Source: Hyphomicrobiales bacterium (lineage in GTDB: Bacteria; Pseudomonadota; Alphaproteobacteria; Rhizobiales; Beijerinckiaceae). Taken from it: a DNA stretch of 64,000 nt. Location: NCBI GenBank assembly GCA_025351165.1, contig JANXWK010000030.1, positions 1 to 64,000 of the forward strand, written 5' to 3'. Made by a program: the position numbers and the translations under genes. Numbering within the stretch: the first letter of the stretch is position 1; every line of letters begins with the position of its first letter. The notes below the pieces were generated by a model. The model did not search any database, was not told the origin of the DNA, and saw nothing but the letters and a program-made list of their open reading frames with translations. Shown one piece after another: positions 18,202 through 26,406 of the stretch.

Positions 18202-19767
18202 ATGACAAATTCGTTCCCAAACCCAACTTCTTTTCCAAAGCCAACCTCTTTTCCAAAGCCTCTTGGTTCAATTAAACCAAACTCACTTAACTTTGAGCAG
18301 ACACCTCTGGTCAAGGCCACGGGCTTTCGTGAATATGATGCCAGGTGGTGGTTTGGGCATCCAGCATCTGACAAACTGCCAGAACTCAATCTTATGGGCG
18401 TTCAGGCATTGGGCATTGGTCTTGCAACCTTGCTGGAACAAATGGGTGTCAAAAAAGAAATCGTGGTTGGGCATGATTTTAGAGGGTATTCCTCCTCAAT
18501 TAAATATGCCCTTATTGCTGGCCTGATGGCTGGAGGCTGCCGTGTCCATGATATTGGTCTTGCGCTTTCCCCGATGGCCTATTTTGCCCAATTTGCTCTT
18601 GATGTGCCAGCTGTTGCCATGGTGACAGCCTCTCATAATGATAATGGCTGGACTGGTGTAAAAATGGGATGCAACCGTCCGGTGACGTTTGGCCCAGATG
18701 AAATGGGACGCCTGCGTGATATTGTTATTGGCGGAACATATAAACTATCGGATGGCGGTTCATATGTTTTTCACGAAAATTTTGCTGATAAATATATTGA
18801 GGACTTAACCAATCGTCCCAAGTTAAAGCGTAAGATCAAGGTTGTTGCGGCATGTGGCAATGGCACGGCTGGTGCCTTTGCGCCGCGCATTCTTGAGGCT
18901 CTTGGCTGCGAGGTCATTCCGCTTGATGTAGAGCTTGATTACAACTTTCCACGTTACAATCCCAACCCAGAGGATATGGAGATGCTCCATGCCATGGCCC
19001 ATGCCCTTAAAGAACATGGAGCAGATGTTGCCCTTGGTTTTGATGGCGATGGTGATCGATGCGGGGTTGTGGACAATGAAGGCAATGAGATTTTTGCCGA
19101 TAAAATTGGCGTTATGCTGGCACGCGATCTTGCTGGCATTTATCCAAATGCCCAGTTTGTTGTGGATGTGAAATCAACAGGTTTGTTCAACACCGATCCC
19201 GAACTCATTCGTTTGGGTGCAAAAACCGATTATTGGAAAACGGGGCATTCCTACATCAAGCGCCGCGTCGCAGATTTAAATGCACTTGCTGGTTTTGAAA
19301 AATCAGGGCATTTTTTCTTTAATGCCCCAGTGGGGCGTGGCTATGATGATGGTGTGGTAACAGCCATTGCTGTCCTGGATATGCTGGATCGCAACCCAGA
19401 TAAATCCATGGCTGATCTCTATCGTGCTATTCCAAAAACATGGGGTTCACCTACCATGTCGCCGCATTGCCCAGATGAAACCAAATATGGCATTGTGGAA
19501 GAGGTAGTTAAAATATTTGAAGCAAAAAAAGCATCTGGCGAAAAGCTGCATGGCAAGGATATTATTGATTTAATTACAGTTAATGGTGTGCGTGTTGTTA
19601 CAGAAGATGGAAGCTGGGGCTTGATCCGTGCTTCATCAAATAAGCCAGAACTCGTCGTGGTAGTGGAAAGCCCAGTATCAGAAGCCCGTATGCGCGAAAT
19701 GTTTGCCACAATGGACGGTGTGCTGCGGACGTTCAAGGATGTAGGTGAGTATAACCAGACGATTTAA
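18202..19767 (+). CDS. Phosphomannomutase/phosphoglucomutase
   Basis: A 521-residue alpha-D-phosphohexomutase that interconverts the 1- and 6-phosphates of mannose or glucose for sugar-nucleotide synthesis. The phosphoserine loop VTASHNDNGWTG carries Ser144, the metal loop is GFDGDGDRCG, the sugar-binding loop is GFEKSGHFFF, and the C-terminal phosphate loop is IRASSNKPELVV. Residues 1-35 are an unusual extension containing a repeated TSFPKP unit, not part of the family fold. Substrate preference cannot be settled from sequence. The gene stands alone, and likely feeds envelope polysaccharide synthesis. Confidence 0.92.
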   Translation: MTNSFPNPTSFPKPTSFPKPLGSIKPNSLNFEQTPLVKATGFREYDARWWFGHPASDKLPELNLMGVQALGIGLATLLEQMGVKKEIVVGHDFRGYSSSIKYALIAGLMAGGCRVHDIGLALSPMAYFAQFALDVPAVAMVTASHNDNGWTGVKMGCNRPVTFGPDEMGRLRDIVIGGTYKLSDGGSYVFHENFADKYIEDLTNRPKLKRKIKVVAACGNGTAGAFAPRILEALGCEVIPLDVELDYNFPRYNPNPEDMEMLHAMAHALKEHGADVALGFDGDGDRCGVVDNEGNEIFADKIGVMLARDLAGIYPNAQFVVDVKSTGLFNTDPELIRLGAKTDYWKTGHSYIKRRVADLNALAGFEKSGHFFFNAPVGRGYDDGVVTAIAVLDMLDRNPDKSMADLYRAIPKTWGSPTMSPHCPDETKYGIVEEVVKIFEAKKASGEKLHGKDIIDLITVNGVRVVTEDGSWGLIRASSNKPELVVVVESPVSEARMREMFATMDGVLRTFKDVGEYNQTI

Positions 19768-19800
19768 AGACTGAAAAATACTGAACACTTAAGGATGTGG

Positions 19801-20304
19801 TTATGAATTAACCGCATCCATTAAACTCCGTAGCAAATTTAGTACTTCATCTGCATTCCCACTATAGGCTTTGGCAAATCCGCCATTTAAGTGAATTTTA
19901 TGTGGTATTAACCTCCAAAGTGAAAAATCTGCAAAATCTGCATAAAGTTTTGCTTTAGGGTTCTGCGTAATAAATGCTGTTTTGGGTTCCAGAGAAGCAG
20001 TTTTAAAAGCTGCACCAGAGAGGGTCAATCTTGGGTGAGCCAATGGATCACCCTTGCCCGTTTCAGTCAAAAGTAAAGAAAAACGAGAATCTTTTTTGAG
20101 GTTCTGTGTATGCGCAGACAAGTCTGATACAAAAATAAGAGGTATACCATCTTTATCCAACGCTACAGTCACAAGCGTTGCAAGAGGAGAACCATCAGAG
20201 TCAAGTGTTGCCAATGTACCTGTGCGAATATCCTGCATGAGGCGAGCTGCAAGCTCTAAAGGTTTAAAGTCTGGAGGTTGAAATTCTAGTGATTCGGGGG
20301 TCAT
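19801..20304 (-). CDS. HugZ-like pyridoxamine 5'-phosphate oxidase-fold protein
   Basis: A 167-residue split-barrel flavin/heme-binding-type protein. The region LMQDIRTGTLATLDSDGSPLATLVTV (about residues 22-47) is the usual start of the fold and ALDKDGIPLIFVSDLSAHTQNL the next two strands. FSLLLTETGKGDPLAHPRLTL resembles HugZ-family heme-utilisation proteins. These bind or degrade heme, or are flavin reductases; the exact activity here is uncertain. It lacks the long C-terminal DUF2470 part of full HugZ, being a short form. It is divergent from chvI with 95 bases between. Confidence 0.75.
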   Translation of the reverse strand: MTPESLEFQPPDFKPLELAARLMQDIRTGTLATLDSDGSPLATLVTVALDKDGIPLIFVSDLSAHTQNLKKDSRFSLLLTETGKGDPLAHPRLTLSGAAFKTASLEPKTAFITQNPKAKLYADFADFSLWRLIPHKIHLNGGFAKAYSGNADEVLNLLRSLMDAVNS

Positions 20305-20399
20305 TTAGGTCCTCTTGCACATTAAATGAGCTTCTGCCACAATTTGGCCTGTCTCTGTTCTAGTATGTGGTCTAAATACAGCAAAAGGATAACATATCT

Positions 20400-21098
20400 A
20401 TGCCAACTATTGCTCTTGTTGACGATGATCGCAACATACTAACTTCAGTGTCCATCGCTTTGGAAAATGAGGGTTACCGCATTCAGACATATACAGACGG
20501 TGCATCTGCGCTTGATGGATTGAAACATAATCCACCAGACATGGCAATTTTTGATATTAAAATGCCTCGCATGGATGGAATGGAGCTTCTTCGCAGGCTT
20601 CGGCAAAAATCTGACATGCCTGTTATTTTTTTAACATCAAAGGACGAGGAAATAGACGAGCTTTTTGGTCTTAAAATGGGTGCAGATGATTTTATTCATA
20701 AACCATTTTCTCAGCGGCTTTTAATTGAGCGGGTTAAAGCTGTTTTACGGCGCTCGGGTGCAAAAGATTTACCTCCTGCAAAAGAAGGTGACACAAAAAT
20801 TCTTGAGCGCGGTCTTTTACGTATGGATCCAGAACGGCATGGCTGCACCTGGCGCGGTAAAGATGTTATTCTGACTGTGACTGAATTTTTAATACTGCAA
20901 GCTTTAGCTCAAAGGCCAGGCGTTGTAAAAACACGTGATTCACTTATGGATGCAGCTTATGATGATCAGGTTTATGTAGATGATCGAACCATAGACAGCC
21001 ACATAAAGCGCCTTCGTAAAAAGTTCAAACTTGCAGATAATGATTTTGAGATGATAGAAACTCTATACGGCGTAGGTTACAGGTTCAAAGAGGCTTAA
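20400..21098 (+). CDS. chvI: Response regulator ChvI
   Basis: A 232-residue OmpR-family regulator. The receiver domain has the acidic pair VDDD (residues 7-10), phospho-acceptor Asp52 in [11 protein letters not shown] and the conserved Lys in HKPFS; the C-terminal winged helix ends [16 protein letters not shown]...YGVGYRF. In Rhizobiales ChvI with its kinase ChvG responds to acid and envelope stress and controls surface polysaccharides and host association. The next genes (chvG, hprK, EIIA, HPr) are in the conserved order, which supports the orthology. Confidence 0.95.
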   Translation: MPTIALVDDDRNILTSVSIALENEGYRIQTYTDGASALDGLKHNPPDMAIFDIKMPRMDGMELLRRLRQKSDMPVIFLTSKDEEIDELFGLKMGADDFIHKPFSQRLLIERVKAVLRRSGAKDLPPAKEGDTKILERGLLRMDPERHGCTWRGKDVILTVTEFLILQALAQRPGVVKTRDSLMDAAYDDQVYVDDRTIDSHIKRLRKKFKLADNDFEMIETLYGVGYRFKEA

Positions 21099-21131
21099 AT
21101 GGCGGCTTCATTCAAATAAAGGCAGACTTAA

Positions 21132-23021
21132 GTGCTTGATAAAAGCCCAGGCTTAAATAATAAAAACCTGGACGCAGAGACCGTTCAGGAAGAGAATGAT
21201 GCATTTTTCAACAGTGAAAATAACTCAAACTCTCTTTTATCTGCGCCTCCGGCACCCTTTTTAAAACGTATCCTTGCCCATTTTAAAAAAGGGTACAGAC
21301 TTACTCTCAGGAGCCTTTCCTCAAGCCTTTCACGACGTATTGTTTTGCTCAACATGGCAGGCTTGGTTGCCATGCTCATGGGCTTTTTATGGCTGACACA
21401 GACAAGGGAAAGTGTGATTGATGCAAGAGTTCAAAGCCTTGCCATACAGGCAGAAATTATCTCTGCTGCCATTGCAGCCTCTGCCTCTGCTGATACGAAT
21501 GGTATAAAACTTGATCCAGACAAGCTTTTTTCTCTCAAAGGTAATGAGCTTAATGATTTCTCGTCTGATCCAGGCAAGACCATAGACTTTTCTCTCAATC
21601 CTGAACGAGTTGCGCCTGTTCTTCGTCATCTTGTTATGCCAACAAGAACAAGAGCACGAGTATATGATCAAGATACAAATTTACTTCTTGATACAAAAAG
21701 CTTCTATTCTCCAGGTGAGTTACTTCATATTTTACCTTCAACACCCGACGATAGTGCGACCCTTTTCCAGAAAAGCTGGAATTCTTTCAAACAAAAATTT
21801 GGTCGAACTTATATTTCAAAAGATAATGATACAAATAACAGCAAGTTCTCAGAGGTCAAGATTGCACTTACAGGTATTAAAACATCACTGGTAAGGGTAA
21901 ATACTGAAGGGCAAACAACAGTTTTTGTAGCTGTTCCTATCATGAAATCAAAACATGTACCTGGTGCACTTCTTCTTTCGACACAAGAAGGTGATATTGA
22001 TGGTGTCATTGCATCAGAGCGTCTTTCGATTTTTCTGGTTTTCCTCATTGCAGCAAGTGTAATGGCCATTTTATCTTTTTTACTTGCTGGCACTATTGCA
22101 GAACCAGTGCGACGTCTGTCAGACGCCGCAGATCGTGTTAGAAGAGGCAAAAAGATTCGGCATGAAATTCCAGATTTTACTGCCCGCTCAGATGAAATTG
22201 GCCATTTATCGGGCACTTTACGAGAGATGACGACATCACTCTACAATCGGATAGAAGCCATAGAAAGCTTCGCAGCTGATGTAGCTCATGAGCTTAAAAA
22301 TCCACTTACATCCTTACGCAGTGCTGTAGAAACATTACCTCTTGCAAAATCTGAAACTTCCCGAAAAAGACTGCTTGATGTAATTCAGCACGATGTACAG
22401 CGTCTTGACAGACTTATAACCGATATTTCTGATGCCTCTCGTCTTGATGCAGACCTGCAAAGAAACGATATGGAGCCTGTCTATGTTGATAGGCTTTTAC
22501 ATGCGCTTGTAAGTTCCGCGCAGGATTTATGCTTTCACAACATTCTAAAAACCCAGATTACTTTTAAAATAGAGCCAAATATAAACTTCAAGGATGGTTT
22601 GAAACAAAAAACTCAAATTGGACCTTTTTTAATCAGCGGCTATGATAGTCGTCTAAGCCAGGTTATCACCAATCTTATAGATAATGCTGTTTCTTTTTCC
22701 CCTGATCCAGGTGTGGTAACAGTACGTCTCAGGCGACTTTTTGATGAAGTTGAAATTGTAGTCGAAGATCAAGGTCCAGGCATTCCCTATCATGCTCAAG
22801 AGCGCATTTTCGAGCGCTTTTACACAGACCGTCCCGATCAGGGCTTTGGTCAAAATTCTGGACTGGGACTATCTATTTCAAGGCAGATCATCGAGGCTCA
22901 TAGAGGTAAGATCTGGGCTGAAAATATCGGTAAAAATGGCAGTCCATTAAAACTGGATACTGATCAGGTAAATATTTTTGGTGCAAGATTTAAAATCAGA
23001 CTCCCTGTTTTAAAACAATGA
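21132..23021 (+). CDS. chvG: Sensor histidine kinase ChvG
   Basis: A 629-residue membrane kinase starting at GTG. It has a cytoplasmic N-terminal tail of about 70 residues, a first membrane helix (IVLLNMAGLVAMLMGFLWL), a large periplasmic sensor domain, a second helix (LSIFLVFLIAASVMAILSFLLAG) and HAMP. The HisKA motif VAHELKNPLTSLRSA carries the phospho-acceptor His386. The ATPase domain has VITNLIDNAVSFSP, EDQGPGIP and GLGLSISRQIIEAH. It phosphorylates ChvI in response to envelope or acid signals. Its stop overlaps hprK by four bases, which ties two-component signalling to PTS regulation. Confidence 0.95.
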   Translation: MLDKSPGLNNKNLDAETVQEENDAFFNSENNSNSLLSAPPAPFLKRILAHFKKGYRLTLRSLSSSLSRRIVLLNMAGLVAMLMGFLWLTQTRESVIDARVQSLAIQAEIISAAIAASASADTNGIKLDPDKLFSLKGNELNDFSSDPGKTIDFSLNPERVAPVLRHLVMPTRTRARVYDQDTNLLLDTKSFYSPGELLHILPSTPDDSATLFQKSWNSFKQKFGRTYISKDNDTNNSKFSEVKIALTGIKTSLVRVNTEGQTTVFVAVPIMKSKHVPGALLLSTQEGDIDGVIASERLSIFLVFLIAASVMAILSFLLAGTIAEPVRRLSDAADRVRRGKKIRHEIPDFTARSDEIGHLSGTLREMTTSLYNRIEAIESFAADVAHELKNPLTSLRSAVETLPLAKSETSRKRLLDVIQHDVQRLDRLITDISDASRLDADLQRNDMEPVYVDRLLHALVSSAQDLCFHNILKTQITFKIEPNINFKDGLKQKTQIGPFLISGYDSRLSQVITNLIDNAVSFSPDPGVVTVRLRRLFDEVEIVVEDQGPGIPYHAQERIFERFYTDRPDQGFGQNSGLGLSISRQIIEAHRGKIWAENIGKNGSPLKLDTDQVNIFGARFKIRLPVLKQ

Positions 23022-23473
23022 ATGATCACTTTTTTCCTTATGAGACCATCCACGCAACCGCTCTGGTCATAGGAGAATGCGGAATACTTATTCGAGGAAA
23101 ATCGGGGGCTGGTAAGTCATCATTGGCATTAAGCATGATCAGTGAAGCTAAAAATAGTCATTTATTTGCTAGGCTAGTCAGTGATGACAGGGTGCGTCTT
23201 TTTGCCACGCATTCCCATCTGATTGCTTTAGTGCACCCCTCAATTGAAGGGCTGATTGAGGTACGTCAGATAGGTATTATAAATTTGGACTATGAAAAAT
23301 CATGCGTTGTTAGACTTGTGATTGATTTGGAGGATAATCCACCTCGTATGATCGCTATTGAAGACGAAACAGTTGAAATATTAGGCGTAAAACTACTTTA
23401 TTTAAAGTTGAAAAGGAATGAGCTGTTAACAAACAGCATCCTGGTTTTTTTAAAAAATTCTGGTTTTGCCTGA
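23018..23473 (+). CDS. hprK: HPr kinase/phosphorylase, short alphaproteobacterial form
   Basis: A 151-residue protein corresponding only to the C-terminal catalytic domain of HPr kinase. The Walker A loop GKSGAGKSS is at residues 27-35 and SDDRVRLFA with IEVRQIGIINL follow; the N-terminal domain found in Firmicutes is absent, as is normal in Rhizobiales. It phosphorylates the serine of HPr and removes that phosphate again. Translational coupling to chvG by ATGA and the neighbouring EIIA and HPr genes complete the known regulatory PTS cassette. Confidence 0.93.
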   Translation: MNDHFFPYETIHATALVIGECGILIRGKSGAGKSSLALSMISEAKNSHLFARLVSDDRVRLFATHSHLIALVHPSIEGLIEVRQIGIINLDYEKSCVVRLVIDLEDNPPRMIAIEDETVEILGVKLLYLKLKRNELLTNSILVFLKNSGFA

Positions 23474-23628
23474 ATTTAAATATTATCATATAATTCAAAT
23501 TCTACTTCTCAATAGTGCTTATCCAGAAGTACTTTTACAACCCACATGAAACCATATTTTAGTTGTGATCTTTTTTGAATTAAGCAATTAAGGTAGAAGA
23601 CATACAAGATACCTAAAATCGAAGACAC

Positions 23629-23656
23629 CATGCAACGCTCATTGGGCTGTTGCATG
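23629..23656 (+). other. Hairpin in the EIIA leader
   Basis: CATGCAAC (23629-23636) and GTTGCATG (23649-23656) are perfect 8-bp arms with a 12-base loop, 58 bases before the EIIA start. There is no T run after it, so it is not a classical terminator. A role in mRNA processing or control between hprK and the EIIA gene is possible. Confidence 0.45.
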
Positions 23657-23713
23657 ACAACACTTTAATCTGGCGGTCAAAATGGGTGTTCATCCACCAA
23701 AGAGCAATAAGAT

Positions 23714-24115
23714 ATGATTGGGATGGTTCTTGTAAGCCACGGGAAGCTGGCCGAAGAGTTCAGGGCAGCTCTGGTGCATGTTGTAGGGCCTCAATCGCAG
23801 CTTGAGGTCATTAATATCGAGGCGGATGATGATATGGAACGTTGCCGCCTGGACATCATGAGTGCCATAAATAATGTAGATACTGGGCATGGGGTCGTCA
23901 TTTTAACGGACATGTTTGGGGGTACACCTTCAAATTTAGCCATTTCTGCAATGAATGGTGCAAATGTTGAAGTCGTCGCAGGGATTAACTTGCCAATGCT
24001 GATCAAACTCGCAAGCATTCGGGATGAAAGCGTTCTTGCTGATGCCGTTGTGCAGGCACAAGATGCAGGACGCAAATATATCAATGTCGCAAGCCGTGTT
24101 CTAGCAGGAAGATGA
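23714..24115 (+). CDS. PTS EIIA component, mannose/fructose type (regulatory)
   Basis: A 133-residue EIIA of the mannose family. It starts MIGMVLVSHGKLAEEF with the phospho-acceptor His9, and has VVILTDMFGGTPSNLA (about residues 56-71). No EIIB or EIIC sugar permease genes are present, so this is the regulatory PTS branch known from alphaproteobacteria, in which EIIA accepts phosphate from HPr and modulates other proteins. It is separated from hprK by 240 bases and from HPr by nine. Confidence 0.93.
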   Translation: MIGMVLVSHGKLAEEFRAALVHVVGPQSQLEVINIEADDDMERCRLDIMSAINNVDTGHGVVILTDMFGGTPSNLAISAMNGANVEVVAGINLPMLIKLASIRDESVLADAVVQAQDAGRKYINVASRVLAGR

Positions 24116-24124
24116 TGTAGCAAT

Positions 24125-24454
24125 ATGACAGAGGAAGATGCTCATGATTGCCCTTGTCCGCCTCCTGGCCCTTTTCCCGAAGGAGCCATAATACGCGATT
24201 TGCATATTACAAATCGCAAAGGGTTACACGCACGAGCCTCCGCCAAATTTGTACAATGTGCTGAACAGTTTGAAGCTGACATAACAGTCACACGCTGCGG
24301 CGAAACCGTTGGTGGCACATCCATTATGGGACTTCTAACACTTGCCGCCGCGCAGGGCACAACAGTTACAGTGAGCGCAACAGGTCTACAGGCCAAGTCA
24401 GCAATAGCTGCAATTACAGCATTGCTGGCAAATGGATTTGGCGAGGAAGATTAG
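24125..24454 (+). CDS. ptsH: Phosphocarrier protein HPr
   Basis: A 109-residue HPr with an N-terminal extension of about 22 residues rich in Pro and Cys (CPCPPPGPFPEG) that standard HPr lacks. The EI-dependent site is His35 in NRKGLHARASAKF, and the kinase-target serine is Ser67 in GGTSIMGLLTL. With HprK and EIIA encoded just upstream, it should relay phosphate in the nitrogen/carbon-sensing PTS. The gene is the last of the chvI-ptsH block. Confidence 0.93.
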   Translation: MTEEDAHDCPCPPPGPFPEGAIIRDLHITNRKGLHARASAKFVQCAEQFEADITVTRCGETVGGTSIMGLLTLAAAQGTTVTVSATGLQAKSAIAAITALLANGFGEED

Positions 24455-24781
24455 AATTCATAGCAGGTTGTTTTAGATAAAGCTGGCATGATGCCTTTTT
24501 TTAAAATTGCTTTTCCTGTGTGTAGCTCAAGCATGCGAGCTTTGCCTAAGCCGAACAAAAGTAATTATGTCTTAAAACTGCGCTGTACGCATCTCAGGCC
24601 TTAACCAATGCCATGCACAAATTAAACACATAACAATATCTTTATATGGTGTTGCTCTTGTTCAAATTGGCTGTTAAGAGTAGCGCAGAATAAGCCTACC
24701 GTATCGTGTTTATTAATCCTCTATCAAATTAATACATGCGTGCACAGTTTTTGAAATTATAAATACGCAAGGAACTGACAT
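24455..24781. other. 327-base intergenic leader before ahcY
   Basis: Non-coding DNA holding the ahcY promoter. I looked for SAH and SAM-II riboswitch features and found none that I could support. A short GGCATGATGCC followed by seven T residues (about 24487-24504) could be a weak end signal for the upstream operon, but the stem is only three to five pairs. Confidence 0.4.
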
Positions 24782-26206
24782 ATGCCTAACCAAACTCTTA
24801 AAGTTCAAACAACGCCCCATGATTATGTTATCAAAGACATCAGCCTAGCTGCATTTGGGCGCAAAGAGCTGGATATGGCAGAAACAGAAATGCCTGGTCT
24901 TATGTCCATCCGTGAAGAATTCAAAGGTAAAAACCCTCTCAAAGGCGCACGTGTTGCAGGATGCCTGCACATGACAATCCAAACAGCGGTGCTCATTGAA
25001 ACATTGAAAGATCTTGGCGCAGATGTGCGTTGGTCATCCTGCAATATTTATTCAACTCAAGATCACGCAGCTGCAGCTATTGCAGCTGGCGGTACACCAG
25101 TATTTGCCATTAAAGGTGAGACACTGGAAGAATACTGGGAATATGTAAATCGTACCATTGAATGGGCGGATGGTGGCACACCAAATATGATTTTGGATGA
25201 TGGCGGGGATGCAACCATGCTTATCATTTTAGGCGCAGAAGCTGAAAAAGATCCATCTGTGCTTGATAATCCGTCTAACGAAGAAGAAATTGAATTTTTT
25301 AAATCCATCAAGAAGCGTTTAGTGTCGCGTCCAGGCTGGTTTTCAAAATGCCGTGATGCAATCAAGGGTGTATCTGAAGAAACAACAACAGGCGTACACC
25401 GTCTATACGAGCTTGCCAAAAACAAGCGCCTGCCGTTTCCTGCAATCAACGTAAACGATTCAGTTACAAAATCAAAATTTGATAATCTTTACGGCTGTCG
25501 CGAGTCTCTTGTGGATGCAATCCGTCGTGGCACAGACACCATGATGTCAGGCAAAGTGGCAGTTGTTGCTGGTTTTGGTGATGTAGGTAAAGGCTCTGCT
25601 GCATCTCTTCGCCAGGCAGGTTGCCGCGTCATGGTTACTGAAATTGATCCTATCTGTGCACTTCAAGCCTCCATGGAGGGCTACCAAGTCGTCACAATGG
25701 AAGAAGCTGCGCCGCAATGCGATATTTTCGTAACAGCAACAGGCAATGTAGACGTCATCACAGTCGACCATATGCGTGAAATGAAGCACCGCGCAATTGT
25801 GTGCAATATTGGTCATTTTGACTCAGAAATTCAGGTTGCCGATCTGAAAAACTTCAAATGGCATAATGTTAAGCCGCAGGTAGATGAAATTGAGTTTCCA
25901 AGCAATAAACGCATAATTCTGCTATCTGAAGGTCGTCTTGTGAATTTGGGCAACGCAACTGGGCATCCAAGCTTTGTGATGTCTTGCTCATTTGCAAACC
26001 AGACACTGGCGCAAATTGAGCTTTGGGAAAATCATACAAAATACGAAAATCAGGTATACACATTGCCAAAAGAACTTGATGAGAAAGTGGCATCGCTGCA
26101 TCTATCCAAAGTTGGCGTGAACTTAACTGTTCTGAGTGACAAACAGTCATCCTACATAGGCGTAAAAAAGACAGGCCCATTCAAACCTGAAACCTATCGT
26201 TACTAA
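24782..26206 (+). CDS. ahcY: S-adenosylhomocysteinase
   Basis: A 474-residue enzyme that splits S-adenosylhomocysteine to adenosine and homocysteine, closing the methyl cycle. Visible landmarks are [30 protein letters not shown], the NAD-binding [17 protein letters not shown], and the C-terminal [18 protein letters not shown] ending typical of the family. Length is normal. A strong terminator lies 27 bases after the stop, so it is transcribed alone. It precedes the DivL-like gene, an order I remember from many Rhizobiales. Confidence 0.97.
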   Translation: MPNQTLKVQTTPHDYVIKDISLAAFGRKELDMAETEMPGLMSIREEFKGKNPLKGARVAGCLHMTIQTAVLIETLKDLGADVRWSSCNIYSTQDHAAAAIAAGGTPVFAIKGETLEEYWEYVNRTIEWADGGTPNMILDDGGDATMLIILGAEAEKDPSVLDNPSNEEEIEFFKSIKKRLVSRPGWFSKCRDAIKGVSEETTTGVHRLYELAKNKRLPFPAINVNDSVTKSKFDNLYGCRESLVDAIRRGTDTMMSGKVAVVAGFGDVGKGSAASLRQAGCRVMVTEIDPICALQASMEGYQVVTMEEAAPQCDIFVTATGNVDVITVDHMREMKHRAIVCNIGHFDSEIQVADLKNFKWHNVKPQVDEIEFPSNKRIILLSEGRLVNLGNATGHPSFVMSCSFANQTLAQIELWENHTKYENQVYTLPKELDEKVASLHLSKVGVNLTVLSDKQSSYIGVKKTGPFKPETYRY

Positions 26207-26232
26207 GCCTAGATTTAAATAATCTGTGAACT

Positions 26233-26264
26233 AAAAAACGCCTGGGGCATCCGAGGCGTTTTTT
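26233..26264 (+). terminator. ahcY terminator
   Basis: AAAAAACGCCT (26233-26243) pairs perfectly with AGGCGTTTTTT (26254-26264) around a 10-base loop, with the T run inside and after the stem. It lies between ahcY and the DivL-like gene. Confidence 0.92.
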
Positions 26265-26406
26265 GTTTGTTAAGCACTTCACGACTGAAACATCCTAGCT
26301 GTATGGTGAATGCAGGTGATTCGATCTCGATCTGTAATCTGCCTGTCTGCATCAGATATCCAAAGATCGTGTCAAATAGTGTAATCATGCATTGGGGGGA
26401 TAAAAA

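Noticed and set aside
24600-24781. Possible SAH or SAM-II riboswitch before ahcY
   Set aside because: Searched by eye for the conserved cores and pairing; only a weak CTCTT/AAGAG stem was found, without the required conserved bases.
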